Assembly: GCA_965248395.1 (NCBI GenBank)
Contig: OZ252103.1
Span: 2,790,001-2,854,000 of the forward strand
DNA from: JAAXHH01 sp965248395
GTDB lineage: Bacteria > JAAXHH01
DNA: 64,000 nucleotides
Direction: 5' to 3'
Positions within the stretch are counted from its first letter, which is position 1; every line of letters begins with the position of its first letter. This document shows positions 53,024-62,850 of the stretch, one piece after another. A program made the translations under genes and the position numbers. The notes under the pieces were generated by a model, which was not told the DNA's origin, did not search any database, and was given only the letters and a program-made list of their open reading frames with translations.

Positions 53024-54010
53024 CTAAGCCATCTTCTCCTGCATGACCCGCCGCCATTCGCCGCATCGGACCACGTGCCGGTCTTCCACCTCCTGCAGGA
53101 CCTGCTGTTGCCGGCACGAATCGACCGCGTAATCGCATCGCGGCGCGAAGCGGCAACCACTCGGGAAATTCACCGGGTCCGGTACCGTACCCTCGATAGT
53201 CGATAGTTCCTCCGTACCCGAACTCATGGTCGGTACGGATGCGAGCAATCCGCGGGTATAGGGATGGCCCGGTCTGCTGAATAGCGTATTCACGTCAGCG
53301 TGCTCCACGACCTGGCCCGCGTACATGACCAATACCTCGTGGGCCATCTCGGCCACGATACCCAGATCGTGGGTAATCAGCATCAGTCCCATGCCGAGTT
53401 CCTCCTGCAGGCGCCGAAGGACGTCCAGGATCTGCGCCTGTATGGTCACATCCAGGGCCGTTGTAGGTTCGTCGGCAATCAACAGTTTCGGGTCGCAGGA
53501 GATCGCCATGGCGATCATCGCACGCTGGCGCATGCCTCCGCTGAGTTCATGTGGATAACTTCCGGCCCGTTCTTCCGGAAGCGGGATATCCACCAGGTCG
53601 AGCAGTTCGACGGCCCGACGCCAGGCGGTCTTCCGGTCCACGCCCCGGTGCAGACGAATTGCCTCGGCGATCTGTTCGCCGATGGTGAACACCGGGTTCA
53701 GGGAAGTCATGGGTTCCTGGAAGATCATGGCGATGTCGTTTCCCCGTATGCCCCGGATCTGTCTTGGCGAGAGTTTCAGCAGGTCCGTGTCCTCGAAAAA
53801 GACCTCGCCCCCGGCGATTCGACCGGGGGGCTGCGGAATCAGACCCAGGATCGAATAGGCGGTCATGCTCTTTCCGCAGCCCGACTCTCCCACAATACCC
53901 AGCGTCTTACCGGTTTCCACCGTGAAACTGATACCGTCTACCGCGCGTACCACGCCCCCTTCGGTGTCGAAATACGTTTTCAAGTCGTTTACCCGCAGGA
54001 TCGTAGTCAA
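53024..54010 (-). CDS. Oligo/dipeptide ABC transporter ATPase (DppD/OppD type)
   Basis: 328-aa partner ATPase. Walker A is GESGCGKSM, the signature LSGGMRQRAMIAMAI, Walker B LLIADEPTTALD, and the C-terminal domain has FPSGCRFAPRCDYAVDSC. The start is a TTG at 54010, preceded by AAGAGGCGG; the longer upstream frame enters the permease gene. It lies 10 bases after the permease stop. With DppF-type ATPase it forms the motor of the transporter. Confidence 0.9.
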   Translation of the reverse strand: MTTILRVNDLKTYFDTEGGVVRAVDGISFTVETGKTLGIVGESGCGKSMTAYSILGLIPQPPGRIAGGEVFFEDTDLLKLSPRQIRGIRGNDIAMIFQEPMTSLNPVFTIGEQIAEAIRLHRGVDRKTAWRRAVELLDLVDIPLPEERAGSYPHELSGGMRQRAMIAMAISCDPKLLIADEPTTALDVTIQAQILDVLRRLQEELGMGLMLITHDLGIVAEMAHEVLVMYAGQVVEHADVNTLFSRPGHPYTRGLLASVPTMSSGTEELSTIEGTVPDPVNFPSGCRFAPRCDYAVDSCRQQQVLQEVEDRHVVRCGEWRRVMQEKMA

Positions 54011-54020
54011 ATTCCGCCTC

Positions 54021-55115
54021 TTATGCGTTGCCGCGCTGTCTTGGGTCAAGGGCGTCCCGCAGCCCGTCACCCAGCAGGTTATACAGGGTTACCGTGATAA
54101 AAATGGCGAATCCGGGTACGATGACCAGCCACCACGCGGCGATGTTGCTCCTAGCGCCGGCAAGCAGCGATCCCCAGGTGATGACTTCGGCGGGAACGCC
54201 GATGCCCAGGAAACTCAACCCCGATTCCGCCAGGATGGCGCCGGCCACGCCGAAGGCCGCCGGTATAAGCACGGGGGCGATGGCATTGGGCAGGATGTGT
54301 ATCGCCATGATGCGCAGGTTCGAACAGCCCAGGGCCCGGGCGGCCGATATGTAATCGAATGCCCTGACCTGGAGGAACTGGGACCGGGTCAGCCGGGCAA
54401 TGCCGACCCACCCCGTGAACCCGATGATGATCATGATCCAGAACAGGCTCGGTGGGAAGAACGCCGCAGCGGTGATGATCAGAAAGAAAGGCGGGATTGC
54501 GGCCCACAGTTCGAATATGCGAGACAGGAACAGGTCCATCCACCCGCCCAGGAAACCGGCCAGTGCGCCGAGACCCACGCCGATGACCAGAGAAATGCCC
54601 ACCGATACGAGACCAATGGTGAGGGAGTACCGGGTGCCGTGAATAAGTCCGGCCAGCACATCGCGTCCCAACCGGTCCGTTCCAAATAGATGCTCACCCC
54701 CCGGCCGTTGGTACCTGTCACCGAGCTGAATCTCGTCCGGCGCATAGGGGATGATGGGAAACACCGCGTCGCTGTACGCGTACCGCTTGAAGTTCTTCCG
54801 GGTACGCAACTCCACGGGCCAGTCCATCAGTCCGACGTGCACGGCATACTGTCTAAAAGCGGGGAAATAAGTCTTTCCCTCGTAGACCATGTAGTACGGC
54901 TTGTTCCCCGTGACCAGGTCGGCGGTCAGGGCGATGACGGCCATGATGGCGAGGACGTAGAGACTGTACAGCGCCGGACGGTTCTTACGGAACTCTTTTC
55001 GCGTGAGCCGCCAGAAACTCTCGCCCACCTCATCCCTTGTGGCATCTAGTGGCGTGCCGCTTGCTGCGCCCTTCGCGGCCTGCCGTTCCTCGCTTGTATC
55101 CTGGTACGGTCCCAA
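54021..55115 (-). CDS. Peptide ABC transporter permease, YejE/OppC-like
   Basis: 364-aa inner-membrane permease. After the first helix (about 46-66) comes a long periplasmic segment with NKPYYMVYEGKTYFPAFRQY, characteristic of YejE/microcin C-type permeases, then GTDRLGRDVLAG and the EAA coupling loop region (YISAARALGCSNLRIMAIHILPNA). The start is TTG, preceded by GGGGACG. It lies 10 bases after the YejB-like gene. The periplasmic insert and the next gene's insert suggest a YejABE-like importer. Confidence 0.88.
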   Translation of the reverse strand: MGPYQDTSEERQAAKGAASGTPLDATRDEVGESFWRLTRKEFRKNRPALYSLYVLAIMAVIALTADLVTGNKPYYMVYEGKTYFPAFRQYAVHVGLMDWPVELRTRKNFKRYAYSDAVFPIIPYAPDEIQLGDRYQRPGGEHLFGTDRLGRDVLAGLIHGTRYSLTIGLVSVGISLVIGVGLGALAGFLGGWMDLFLSRIFELWAAIPPFFLIITAAAFFPPSLFWIMIIIGFTGWVGIARLTRSQFLQVRAFDYISAARALGCSNLRIMAIHILPNAIAPVLIPAAFGVAGAILAESGLSFLGIGVPAEVITWGSLLAGARSNIAAWWLVIVPGFAIFITVTLYNLLGDGLRDALDPRQRGNA

Positions 55116-55125
55116 TTTTCGTCCC

Positions 55126-56427
55126 CTATCCCTGCAACTGGTCGAAGGTAATCCGTGGATCGACGACCTTGAGCAGGATGTCCGAAACCAGGATGCCCAA
55201 AAGCGACAGCAGGGAGCCGATGGTGAATATCGCCATGACCATGGGATAATCCCGGCTCAACACGGACTCGAATCCGAGCAGCCCCATACCTGGAATGGTA
55301 AAAATCGTTTCGATGAAGACGGAACCCGCGATCAGGGCGGGAAGCAACCCGGCCGACGTGGTCACGATCGGAATCAGGGAGTTGCGGTACACGTGACGTA
55401 GAATGACCACGTTCTCCGACAGCCCCTTGGCCCGGGCGGTCCGCACATAATCCTGCCGCAGGTTTTCCAGCATGCTCGTCCGCATGTACCGGGAAATAGT
55501 CGCAAAGCTGATGTAGGCGGAGGCCAGCACGGGAAGAAACATGTGATACAGATGGTCCGTGACGATACGCAACGTACTCCAGTCGCCAGACACGTCCAGC
55601 GACTGTATTCCCGAGGCCGGGAACCAGTAGAAGAACTCCCGGTTGCAAAGGAAGATAATCAGGAGCATGCCCACCCAGAACGACGGCATGGACCAGAGCA
55701 CGAAGGTGCCGGTGGTAAGCAGTCTGTCCGTATAGGTGTTCTGTTTCACGGCCAGCCAGACGCCTAGCGGCAGACCGACCAGGTAGGCTATTACGAGCGC
55801 GATGATATTGATCTCGAGGGTGACGGGCAGCCGTTGCAGAATCCGGCCGATGACGGGCTGATTGTCCTTGAAGGACCTTCCGAAATCCAGGGTTACGAAG
55901 CGATATCCCGCGAGTTTGAATAGTTCAATGCCCGCACCCCGGTAGGCATAGTTGCCGTCTGCGCTGAATGTCCTGCCCTCCCAGAAGGAGGACAGTTGCA
56001 GTTCTTCAACCTCGAGCGGTGCTTCACGCCGGATTAAGTCAAGGAACTGTTCTTTTTGCAGTTGGCGGTCCTGTGCCGCCAACGACCGGCGTTCCAGGTC
56101 CCCTATGCGGGCGAGGAGTTCGTCCGCCTGCATAGCGCTCCGGTCGAAAGCGCTGATGGATTCGACTTTGAGTAACAGCGCCGTGACCCAGATGACGTAC
56201 TGCACGTGCACAGGCCGGTCCAGTCCAAGCTGCCTGCGAAGTTCCTGCCGTGTTTTTTCGATGTCCTGCTGTCGGTCGGACGCAAGCCCTTCTCCGCCGG
56301 CCGCGCCGCCCAGGAAGAGGTCCACGGGGTCGCCGGGGGCGAGGTGCATAATGAAGAAGGATACTACCGTGATCCCGATCAGCGTGGGGATCATAAGCAG
56401 ACTGCGGTGAAGAATGTAACCAAGCAT
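55126..56427 (-). CDS. Peptide ABC transporter permease, YejB/OppB-like, with a large periplasmic insert
   Basis: 433-aa permease, about 100 residues longer than a standard OppB. The first helix (about 8-28) and LAPGDPVDLFLGG are followed by a roughly 140-residue extracytoplasmic insert (about 35-180) rich in charged helices, then the standard core with the EAA-like loop DYVRTARAKGLSENVVILRHVYRNSLIPI. It heads the permease pair downstream of the binding-protein gene (77-base gap) and pairs with the YejE-like permease. Confidence 0.88.
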   Translation of the reverse strand: MLGYILHRSLLMIPTLIGITVVSFFIMHLAPGDPVDLFLGGAAGGEGLASDRQQDIEKTRQELRRQLGLDRPVHVQYVIWVTALLLKVESISAFDRSAMQADELLARIGDLERRSLAAQDRQLQKEQFLDLIRREAPLEVEELQLSSFWEGRTFSADGNYAYRGAGIELFKLAGYRFVTLDFGRSFKDNQPVIGRILQRLPVTLEINIIALVIAYLVGLPLGVWLAVKQNTYTDRLLTTGTFVLWSMPSFWVGMLLIIFLCNREFFYWFPASGIQSLDVSGDWSTLRIVTDHLYHMFLPVLASAYISFATISRYMRTSMLENLRQDYVRTARAKGLSENVVILRHVYRNSLIPIVTTSAGLLPALIAGSVFIETIFTIPGMGLLGFESVLSRDYPMVMAIFTIGSLLSLLGILVSDILLKVVDPRITFDQLQG

Positions 56428-56504
56428 AGGCGAGAATGATCCCGTGCGGGGTCATGGTCGTTTTGCGTTACTTCAAGGGTACAGGCGAATAATGATGTAG
56501 CTGA

Positions 56505-58364
56505 CTACTGGTACAGCCTATCGGCGGGCTCGACCCACCACTCTTGAGTAACGGCGCCGGCGGGGTACCAGTTGACGCCGTGATAACGCCGGCTGTAAGC
56601 AAGCGCGACACGAGACTTCCAGAGAAAGGTATAGGGCTGTTCCTCGTGGAGAATCTCCTGGAAACGGCGGTACATTTCGATCCGTTTGTCCATGTCGAAT
56701 TCCTGCCGGTAGGCCACAAGGATCGCGTCGGATTCTTCGTTGCGGAAACTCACAAAGTTGGATCCGTTCCCCTCTATCTGGGACGAATGCCAGATCTGGT
56801 AGGCGTCTGGCGGAAAGCGTAGGCCGGTTCCACCGGTCCAGCCGAGGGTGACTGCCGCGAAGTCCTTGTTCTTTACTCTTTCAAGGAAGATCGACCAGTC
56901 CAGTTCGCGAACCTGGCAGTCGATGCCGAGGTCCTCGAGGGCGCTCTGCAGCGTCAGAGCGATGTCCTTGCGGAGCTGATTACCTGAATTGACGAGGAAC
57001 TCGAACTGGAAGGGCGTACGTTCGCCGTCGATTTCCTTGTCGAGTATCCCGTCGCTGTCGGTATCCGCCCAACCGGCTTCATCCAGAAGCGCCAGGGCCC
57101 GGTCCGGATCGTACGCGTAGGGTTGCAAATCGTGATTGTATTCGGGCCGGAACTTGTGTATTGGGCTCTCCACCGTTTCAGCGAGTCCGAAGAGCAGGTT
57201 CCGCACCATGCCTTCCCGGTCGGTGAGGTGGGTCATCGCCTGACGGACGCGCCGGTCCCGGAATATGGGGTGATTATTGTTCCACCCGATGTAGATGTAG
57301 CCTCCCGCGTATTGAATGCCTTTCATGAATCGTCCTACAAAATCGGGCGACCAGCTTTTCTCCTTGAACTCCAGGGGCTTCATGCCGTGGTAATCCAGGT
57401 TGCCATTGGTCAATTCGATAAACGCGGCGTCCAGGTTGTTGATGATATTGAAAACGATTTTGTCCACGTTTCCGGTCGCGGGCAGTCCAACCACACCCTG
57501 ACCCCAGTAGTTCTCGCTGCGGCTGAGCACAACCTTCTGCCCGGTGACCACGTCGTTGTCCCAGTCTACCACCTCGTAAGCCCCTGAGCCGAGCATGCTG
57601 CGGTTGAAATCCTGGTTGAAGCGCTCGCCAAAAAGCCTCACACGGTCCGCGTGCTCCCCATCTTCCCAACTGCCGTCGATCAGGCTCCCGATCGGCAGCG
57701 GGTCGAGCAGTCCGTCCGGGTCGTAGAAATGCCGCGGAAGGATATCAAAACCGCCCAGGAAGAGATCGTTCAGTATGTACGGTTCCTTGCAGACGAAACT
57801 GATCTCATAATCCCCAAGCCTTTGCACATCCATAATGGAGGAATAGTAGTTTCTCAGATGAGGCGCCCGGACGGTTGGCGTCTGGATGACCTTCATGCTG
57901 AAGAGCACATCGTCCACTGTGAGTGGCATGTCATCCGCGAAACGAACGTTCTGACGCAGGATGAAGGTATAAGTGAGCTTATCTTCCGAGATGACGGGAT
58001 AGTCCTCGGCGATGAAACCCCGCTGGGTGTACGGCGGATCGTATTCTGGTTCCAGCAACGACTCGAAGATGTAGTTATGTACCTGGGTGGCGCCCTGGTC
58101 GCTCGACGTGTACGGATTGAAATTCTCCGGATCAGACAACGCGTGGCGCACCATCCAGTCGCCGTATCGCGGCTCATCCGCCCCCGCGTACTTTAGCGCC
58201 GCTTTCTCCGTTCCGTCCAGCACGACGGTATCCTTCGAGTCCAACAGGATCGTTTGAACCCTGTTCCAGGGATCTTCCGTCGTCTCCCCACCACCGCAGG
58301 CAAGTTGGGCGGCTAACAGAAACAGAGCGACGGTCCTTACCGATGCACCGATGGTTTTACGCAT
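56505..58364 (-). CDS. Peptide-binding lipoprotein (SBP family 5), YejA/DppA-like
   Basis: 619-aa substrate-binding protein and first gene of the transporter operon. The N-terminal signal ends in AAQLACGGGE, probably a lipoprotein cysteine although the lipobox is not perfect. Typical SBP_bac_5 segments are VHNYIFESLLEPEY, VTYTFILRQNVRFADD-like (LTYTFILRQNVRF), RRVRQAMTHLTDREGMVRNL, and the hydrophobic C-terminal segment. The ATG at 58364 follows GGAGGG. It probably delivers oligopeptides to the YejB/YejE-like permeases. Confidence 0.88.
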   Translation of the reverse strand: MRKTIGASVRTVALFLLAAQLACGGGETTEDPWNRVQTILLDSKDTVVLDGTEKAALKYAGADEPRYGDWMVRHALSDPENFNPYTSSDQGATQVHNYIFESLLEPEYDPPYTQRGFIAEDYPVISEDKLTYTFILRQNVRFADDMPLTVDDVLFSMKVIQTPTVRAPHLRNYYSSIMDVQRLGDYEISFVCKEPYILNDLFLGGFDILPRHFYDPDGLLDPLPIGSLIDGSWEDGEHADRVRLFGERFNQDFNRSMLGSGAYEVVDWDNDVVTGQKVVLSRSENYWGQGVVGLPATGNVDKIVFNIINNLDAAFIELTNGNLDYHGMKPLEFKEKSWSPDFVGRFMKGIQYAGGYIYIGWNNNHPIFRDRRVRQAMTHLTDREGMVRNLLFGLAETVESPIHKFRPEYNHDLQPYAYDPDRALALLDEAGWADTDSDGILDKEIDGERTPFQFEFLVNSGNQLRKDIALTLQSALEDLGIDCQVRELDWSIFLERVKNKDFAAVTLGWTGGTGLRFPPDAYQIWHSSQIEGNGSNFVSFRNEESDAILVAYRQEFDMDKRIEMYRRFQEILHEEQPYTFLWKSRVALAYSRRYHGVNWYPAGAVTQEWWVEPADRLYQ

Positions 58365-58457
58365 GACGTAGATCCCTCCAGACAACGCTAGTGGCGCACA
58401 TCCAGTGGTCCAATTGGCCATGAAAGTGGCGCTCGAATCTGTGATTTACCCTGACGG

Positions 58458-59447
58458 CTATCTTCCCAGGCCCTTCTCCTCGAAATCGACTACGATCTTG
58501 ATGCATTCACCCTTGCGCTTCGTGGCCATTTCGAAGCCTTCCTGCACCCTGGCAAAGGGAAGCTTGTGCGAAATCATCGGCGCCAGGTCCACACGACCTT
58601 CTCCGATCATGCGCATGGCGCTCTTGAAATCGATATGGATATCCGGCCCCACCGAAGTCGTCAGATGTAAGTTCCTGCGAAAAAGCTCGAATATGTTGGC
58701 TGTGTACTGCGAAGTCTTGGGAACGCCGAAGTTGATGAAGTGCGCGTTGCGCCGAGCCAGTTTGATGCACATGTTAAAGGTTTCTTCCACGCCGACAACC
58801 TCGATAACCAGGTCCGCCATGCGGCCTTCCGTAATCTCGGTCACCGCCTCCACCGGATCGGTGTTCTTAGTGTTCACGGTATGGGTCGCTCCCATTTCCG
58901 TGGCCGCGGCAAGACGGTTATCGTGCTGGTCGATGCCGATGATCAGCGCCGCGCCGAGATTGCGCATCATCGTGGTGAAAAGCAGTCCCATGGGGCCCTG
59001 TCCCACGACGGCGACCTCGGCGTTGAACCAGTGGCCCAGTTTGCGCAGGCAGTAGATGACCGTACCAAGGGGCTGGGCCATCAGCAACTGCTCCTGGGGC
59101 AGCCCCGCCGGCAACGGGGTCACGGATGCTCCGAGACCCAGAAAATACTCCGCCATGGCGCTCGATCCCTGTGGCAGCGCCAGCACGAGATCGCCTTCCC
59201 TGCATCCATCCGCCCATGATTTCTCTATTATTCCGATGCTTTCGTGCAGGGACAGGCCCGGCGGCGCAGGATAATTGGCCGGTCCCGTAAAAAGGGGATG
59301 GTCGCTGCCGCAGATCGCGGCGTTAACGGTACGTACGAGCACCAGGTCCCTCAGCGCATTCGGATTGGTCCTTTCCAGTGCCAGATCAGGACGTTCCGCT
59401 TCCACGATTTCGATGCGTTCCGGTGCAACGACCTGTCCTGCTTTCAT
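58458..59447 (-). CDS. Zinc-type alcohol dehydrogenase-like protein lacking the structural zinc site
   Basis: 329-aa medium-chain dehydrogenase. The catalytic-site cysteine is in AICGSDHPLF and the histidine-glutamate pair in LSLHESIGII; the cofactor fold has VVGQGPMGLL and GIDQHDNR. The cluster of four structural cysteines is absent, as in sorbitol-dehydrogenase-like subgroups. Tandem TTG and ATG starts exist; I use the ATG at 59447 after AAAGGAA. It lies upstream of the peptide transporter operon with a 93-base gap. Confidence 0.82.
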   Translation of the reverse strand: MKAGQVVAPERIEIVEAERPDLALERTNPNALRDLVLVRTVNAAICGSDHPLFTGPANYPAPPGLSLHESIGIIEKSWADGCREGDLVLALPQGSSAMAEYFLGLGASVTPLPAGLPQEQLLMAQPLGTVIYCLRKLGHWFNAEVAVVGQGPMGLLFTTMMRNLGAALIIGIDQHDNRLAAATEMGATHTVNTKNTDPVEAVTEITEGRMADLVIEVVGVEETFNMCIKLARRNAHFINFGVPKTSQYTANIFELFRRNLHLTTSVGPDIHIDFKSAMRMIGEGRVDLAPMISHKLPFARVQEGFEMATKRKGECIKIVVDFEEKGLGR

Positions 59448-59638
59448 CAACGATTCCTTTCTGTCCAGCTATCTCGATGATCCAGGATAGCTGCATCGGC
59501 ATGCGGTGGTACGAAGAAGCTGGTTCGAATGTGAAAACTCCAGACAGTCATCGGGTGAACGCACAACACGCAAACTGCGCTTTTACATGCCGTGCCTTAC
59601 TCATCACGTGCTCTGTATCCAAAGGACGGATCTTTCTG

Positions 59639-59666
59639 AATGTACCTACCTCACCCGCATTGTCAA
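59639..59666 (-). promoter_or_regulatory. Possible sigma70-type promoter for the 58.4-59.4 kb dehydrogenase
   Basis: On the minus strand a perfect TTGACA, a 16-base spacer and TACATT (four of six), about 190 bases before the dehydrogenase ATG. The rest of the gap 59448-59698 shows nothing else I can name. Confidence 0.38.
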
Positions 59667-59698
59667 ATCGAAATGCCCGCGACATGGCGGCACACCGG

Positions 59699-61384
59699 TC
59701 ACCGGCGGGCATTCCCGATATAGATGTCGAAGTATCCCGTGTTATTGCCCCAGAAGGGGTATTCGCCGTCGCGGTCCCTCCGGATACCCCTGAGCCAGGG
59801 TTTTCGCAGGGAAGCCCGCTTCCCGTAGTATAGAAACACGGCGCCCACGTCTTCGGAAAGTACCCGCTGCGCCCGGTCGTACAGATGCATTCGCCTGTCG
59901 GCGTCCATCTCCGATGCCGCCTCGTCGACCAGTTGGTCGAACTCGTCGTTCTTCCACGGGTGACGGCTGTACCCGAGTGGCTGGGACCGCCAGACCATGG
60001 CGAGCATGTTGTTGGGATCCGGATAGTCGTAGTGATATTGAATCAGGCTGAATGGCACCTTCCGCTGGTACTGGACCGTTCGATAGGAAATGTTCTCGAC
60101 GACGCGTATCGCCATTTCGATCCCAAGATGGGTTTTAAGCATCTCCTGCACGGCCTGGGCGACCTGCTGTCGGCCTACGTTGTTGATCCAGAGCTCTATC
60201 CTTGGAAACCCTCGGCCGTCCGGATACCCCGCTTCGCGCAGCAGCTGTTTCGCCCGTTCCGGGTCGAAACGCTGGACGTCGCGGTACTTACCCGCGGCAT
60301 AACCGGGAAATCCGGGAGGCAACATGGAAAAGGCGGGCACGCCCGTACCCTGAAGCAAAACGCGGCAGATTGCGTCGCGGTCGATGGCGTGACTGACCGC
60401 CTGCCTTACCTTTAGGTTGTCGTAGGGTGGGAAATCGGCATTGAAAAAGAGAAAGTGCGTGATGAAATCCTTGCTTAAGTCCAGTTCCCTGCTGAGCCTG
60501 GGGTGATTACGTATGCGGGGCAGGTCGATGGGGGACAGATCCTGGAAGTCGATTTCGTCGTTTTCATAGGCGAGCGTTCCACCGGCCATCATGCGCGTGT
60601 CCACGAACTTGCCGATGATCCGTTCGACGTATCCCTTGTGGGGGCCGTTGTAGTTCGGGTCCAGCACGAATTCGAAACGCGAACCATGATCCCACGACTC
60701 CAGTTTGAACGTGGAATTGGTCACGAACCGGCCGGGTTCCGACCATCCGGGGCCGTGTTTCTCCACCTGCCACCGGGGCACCGGTACGGACGTGGGAAAG
60801 GACGTGATTAGGGGAAGATACGGACAGGGCAGCGTCGTTTGAATGACCAGCGTGTAGTCACTGACGGCGCGCACGCCGACGGTGGACGGGTCCCTGGTCA
60901 GTCCTTGATTGAAGGCTCTTGCGCCTTCGATTTCATAGTAGAACGACGCGTTCCTGTTGGCGCTGGCCGGGTTGATCATCCTCTTGAAAGCGTATTCGAA
61001 ATCGTGGGCGGTTACGGGACGCCCATCGCTCCAACGAGCGCCTCTGCGCAGGTGAAAGGTCCAGCGCGTGCCGTCCGGAGACGCCTCCCAACTTTCGGCC
61101 GCGGCTGGTGTGAGTTCGTTGTTGTGGTCCAACCGGGTGAGCGCTTCGAAGGAAAATACGGCGCCCGTCGCTTCGTAGACGGCAATCCCGATATCTAGCG
61201 TGGTGGGCTCAGGGAGGAGAAAGGAATACACCTGTTGGGCCAGCGGCGCAGCGTTCGGCGGCATGTCCTTGCCCACCGAATTGACGATTCGTATGTCGGG
61301 CGCCTGGTCCGCCGTGGCTGCCGGAGTACCCGTAACAACCAGTATGACGAGCGATAAGAAAACCAGAAGGCGTCCCAGCGCCAT
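59699..61384 (-). CDS. Peptide ABC transporter substrate-binding protein (SBP family 5), orphan paralogue
   Basis: 561-aa periplasmic binding protein, paralogue of the protein at 8.3-10.0 kb. Both mature proteins begin VNS-GK-MPP-AAPL-QQV and share WSDGR-VTAHDFEY and DPSTVGVRA. The signal peptide (MALGRLLVFLSLVILVV...) gives the ATG at 61384, preceded by GGAG; a longer frame upstream adds nothing. It keeps VRQAVSHAIDRDAICRVLLQ and YPDPNN. No permease or ATPase is adjacent. Confidence 0.86.
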   Translation of the reverse strand: MALGRLLVFLSLVILVVTGTPAATADQAPDIRIVNSVGKDMPPNAAPLAQQVYSFLLPEPTTLDIGIAVYEATGAVFSFEALTRLDHNNELTPAAAESWEASPDGTRWTFHLRRGARWSDGRPVTAHDFEYAFKRMINPASANRNASFYYEIEGARAFNQGLTRDPSTVGVRAVSDYTLVIQTTLPCPYLPLITSFPTSVPVPRWQVEKHGPGWSEPGRFVTNSTFKLESWDHGSRFEFVLDPNYNGPHKGYVERIIGKFVDTRMMAGGTLAYENDEIDFQDLSPIDLPRIRNHPRLSRELDLSKDFITHFLFFNADFPPYDNLKVRQAVSHAIDRDAICRVLLQGTGVPAFSMLPPGFPGYAAGKYRDVQRFDPERAKQLLREAGYPDGRGFPRIELWINNVGRQQVAQAVQEMLKTHLGIEMAIRVVENISYRTVQYQRKVPFSLIQYHYDYPDPNNMLAMVWRSQPLGYSRHPWKNDEFDQLVDEAASEMDADRRMHLYDRAQRVLSEDVGAVFLYYGKRASLRKPWLRGIRRDRDGEYPFWGNNTGYFDIYIGNARR

Positions 61385-61444
61385 ACGATGATCTCCGGGT
61401 CCGAGGTCCGACACCTCCATAAGGCCAAATCCGCCCATCCCGCA

Positions 61445-62641
61445 TTACCCGGCGAAAATCGCGCGGTTCGAGATCCCGGACCGATTGGACGCTTGCTGTA
61501 CGCCGCCCACGTACTGGGCGGTGCGACCCGCAGGGGCGGAGCCTTCATACCAGGCACTGAAGGACGTGTTGAACGTCTGCAGCCACGCCCGGCTTTCTTC
61601 GGAGTTGTCGCCTGCGACCACGTAAGCGTTGTTGAAGATACCGTCCTCTTTGAGGCCCTTTCCGCCGGCCTCCCTGATTCGCGCGTCGAGCGTCGATAAC
61701 TGCACGCCGGCATCGTCACCCCCGACGGCGCTGGTCATGACCTCGGTCACGCCGCCGTAGTGGATGGCGGTCCAGGTGCTTATTCCATCCACGAGGACGC
61801 CGGAACGCGTTATGCTCACGTCACCGGAGACCACGCGTGGCTGCGGCTCGACGATCCCATCCAGGTTCGGTATGCGGGAGACCGGGTAGATCAGGCCGGC
61901 AGGACGGTCGGCCCCGTAGTATTCCTCGAAAACCCTGCGTACGGTTTCGATGCGTTCCCAGGTTTTTTCGGGCGCGTCGTCGACCGCGACAAGGATCTCC
62001 ATCCAGACCGTCTGTTTCCTGAAATCGACGCCCGCTTCGGCAAAGGGCTTTTCGTAATGTTCGTCCAGCACGAAGGCCATTTCCTCGGCCAGGTCGGATC
62101 CCAGGGAAGTAATCACCTCGCCGTCACGGGAATGCATTACCGAGGCGCCGCTTGGTTGATGATCCTGCCAGTATCCATAGTCGATCACGCCGTCGCCGAT
62201 GGTGACTTGTTCGCCGCTCACCGCCTTGACCTGGACCTCGAACAGGGCTACCGGATCGGGAAATCCCTCGGGATGGGTAAATCGGGCCATACGGTTTGAA
62301 TTGAGCGGACATCCGGTCACCGCGTTGATCATCGGGGCATAGACCGCGTTGAAATCGTCCTTCATCCGGTCGCAGACATCCCGTTCGCTCGACGGGGTTG
62401 TCCACAACACGTCCGTCTTGTAAACGTCCGACCAGGCCACGCCGCAGATTCCGAGGTTCCAGTCCAGGTTTTCGATCGTCCCGAACCATTCGGAACCCAC
62501 ATCGTTGGGATACTGCGTACCCACGTTTCCGCTCGGTTCCACGAGTCGGAATACCTGGTTGCGATCGTCCTTGACGATGACTTCCGTTGGGTTTGAAAAG
62601 ATGGCGATGGGATTGTGCCTGACGATGCTGACCTGTGCCAT
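61445..62641 (-). CDS. Multidomain protein with RidA (YjgF)-like repeats, function unknown
   Basis: 398-aa cytoplasmic protein. The middle (about 205-270: VWMEILVAVDDAPEKTW, VRRVFEEYYG, RPAGLIYPVSRIPN) and the C-terminal part (about 310-385: VQLSTLDARIREAGGKGL, NNAYVVAGD, NTSFSAWYEGSAPAGRT) each resemble the RidA pattern of a strand, a helix with a substrate-side residue and a final arginine-bearing strand. The first 150 residues are not recognised. RidA proteins hydrolyse reactive enamine/imine intermediates of PLP enzymes; an aminotransferase-like gene lies just upstream. The resemblance is weak and by eye. The ATG at 62641 follows AAAGGAC. Confidence 0.45.
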   Translation of the reverse strand: MAQVSIVRHNPIAIFSNPTEVIVKDDRNQVFRLVEPSGNVGTQYPNDVGSEWFGTIENLDWNLGICGVAWSDVYKTDVLWTTPSSERDVCDRMKDDFNAVYAPMINAVTGCPLNSNRMARFTHPEGFPDPVALFEVQVKAVSGEQVTIGDGVIDYGYWQDHQPSGASVMHSRDGEVITSLGSDLAEEMAFVLDEHYEKPFAEAGVDFRKQTVWMEILVAVDDAPEKTWERIETVRRVFEEYYGADRPAGLIYPVSRIPNLDGIVEPQPRVVSGDVSITRSGVLVDGISTWTAIHYGGVTEVMTSAVGGDDAGVQLSTLDARIREAGGKGLKEDGIFNNAYVVAGDNSEESRAWLQTFNTSFSAWYEGSAPAGRTAQYVGGVQQASNRSGISNRAIFAG

Positions 62642-62756
62642 GCCGTGATGTCCTTTCAGAGCGGGTTGCAATATGTTGAGGGGTTCGTAGTTACAGAAGA
62701 CTGATAAAGGGGGATATACACCGGAATCGATGCAAACCCCTACGCCGTCGTAATCT

Positions 62757-62779
62757 CAGGTGGACTACAACTCCACCTG
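62757..62779 (+). repeat. Perfect 8-base inverted repeat in an intergenic gap
   Basis: CAGGTGGA (62757-62764), a 7-base loop and TCCACCTG (62772-62779). It lies between the aminotransferase-like and RidA-like genes. There is no T-run on either strand, so it may be an operator or mRNA hairpin rather than a terminator. Confidence 0.55.
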
Positions 62780-62850
62780 TGGTTCAGGTCGTAGAAACTA
62801 CATCCTGGATTCTGCAAAAACAAGGTGAAACAAGTATGGGTTGCAATCCC

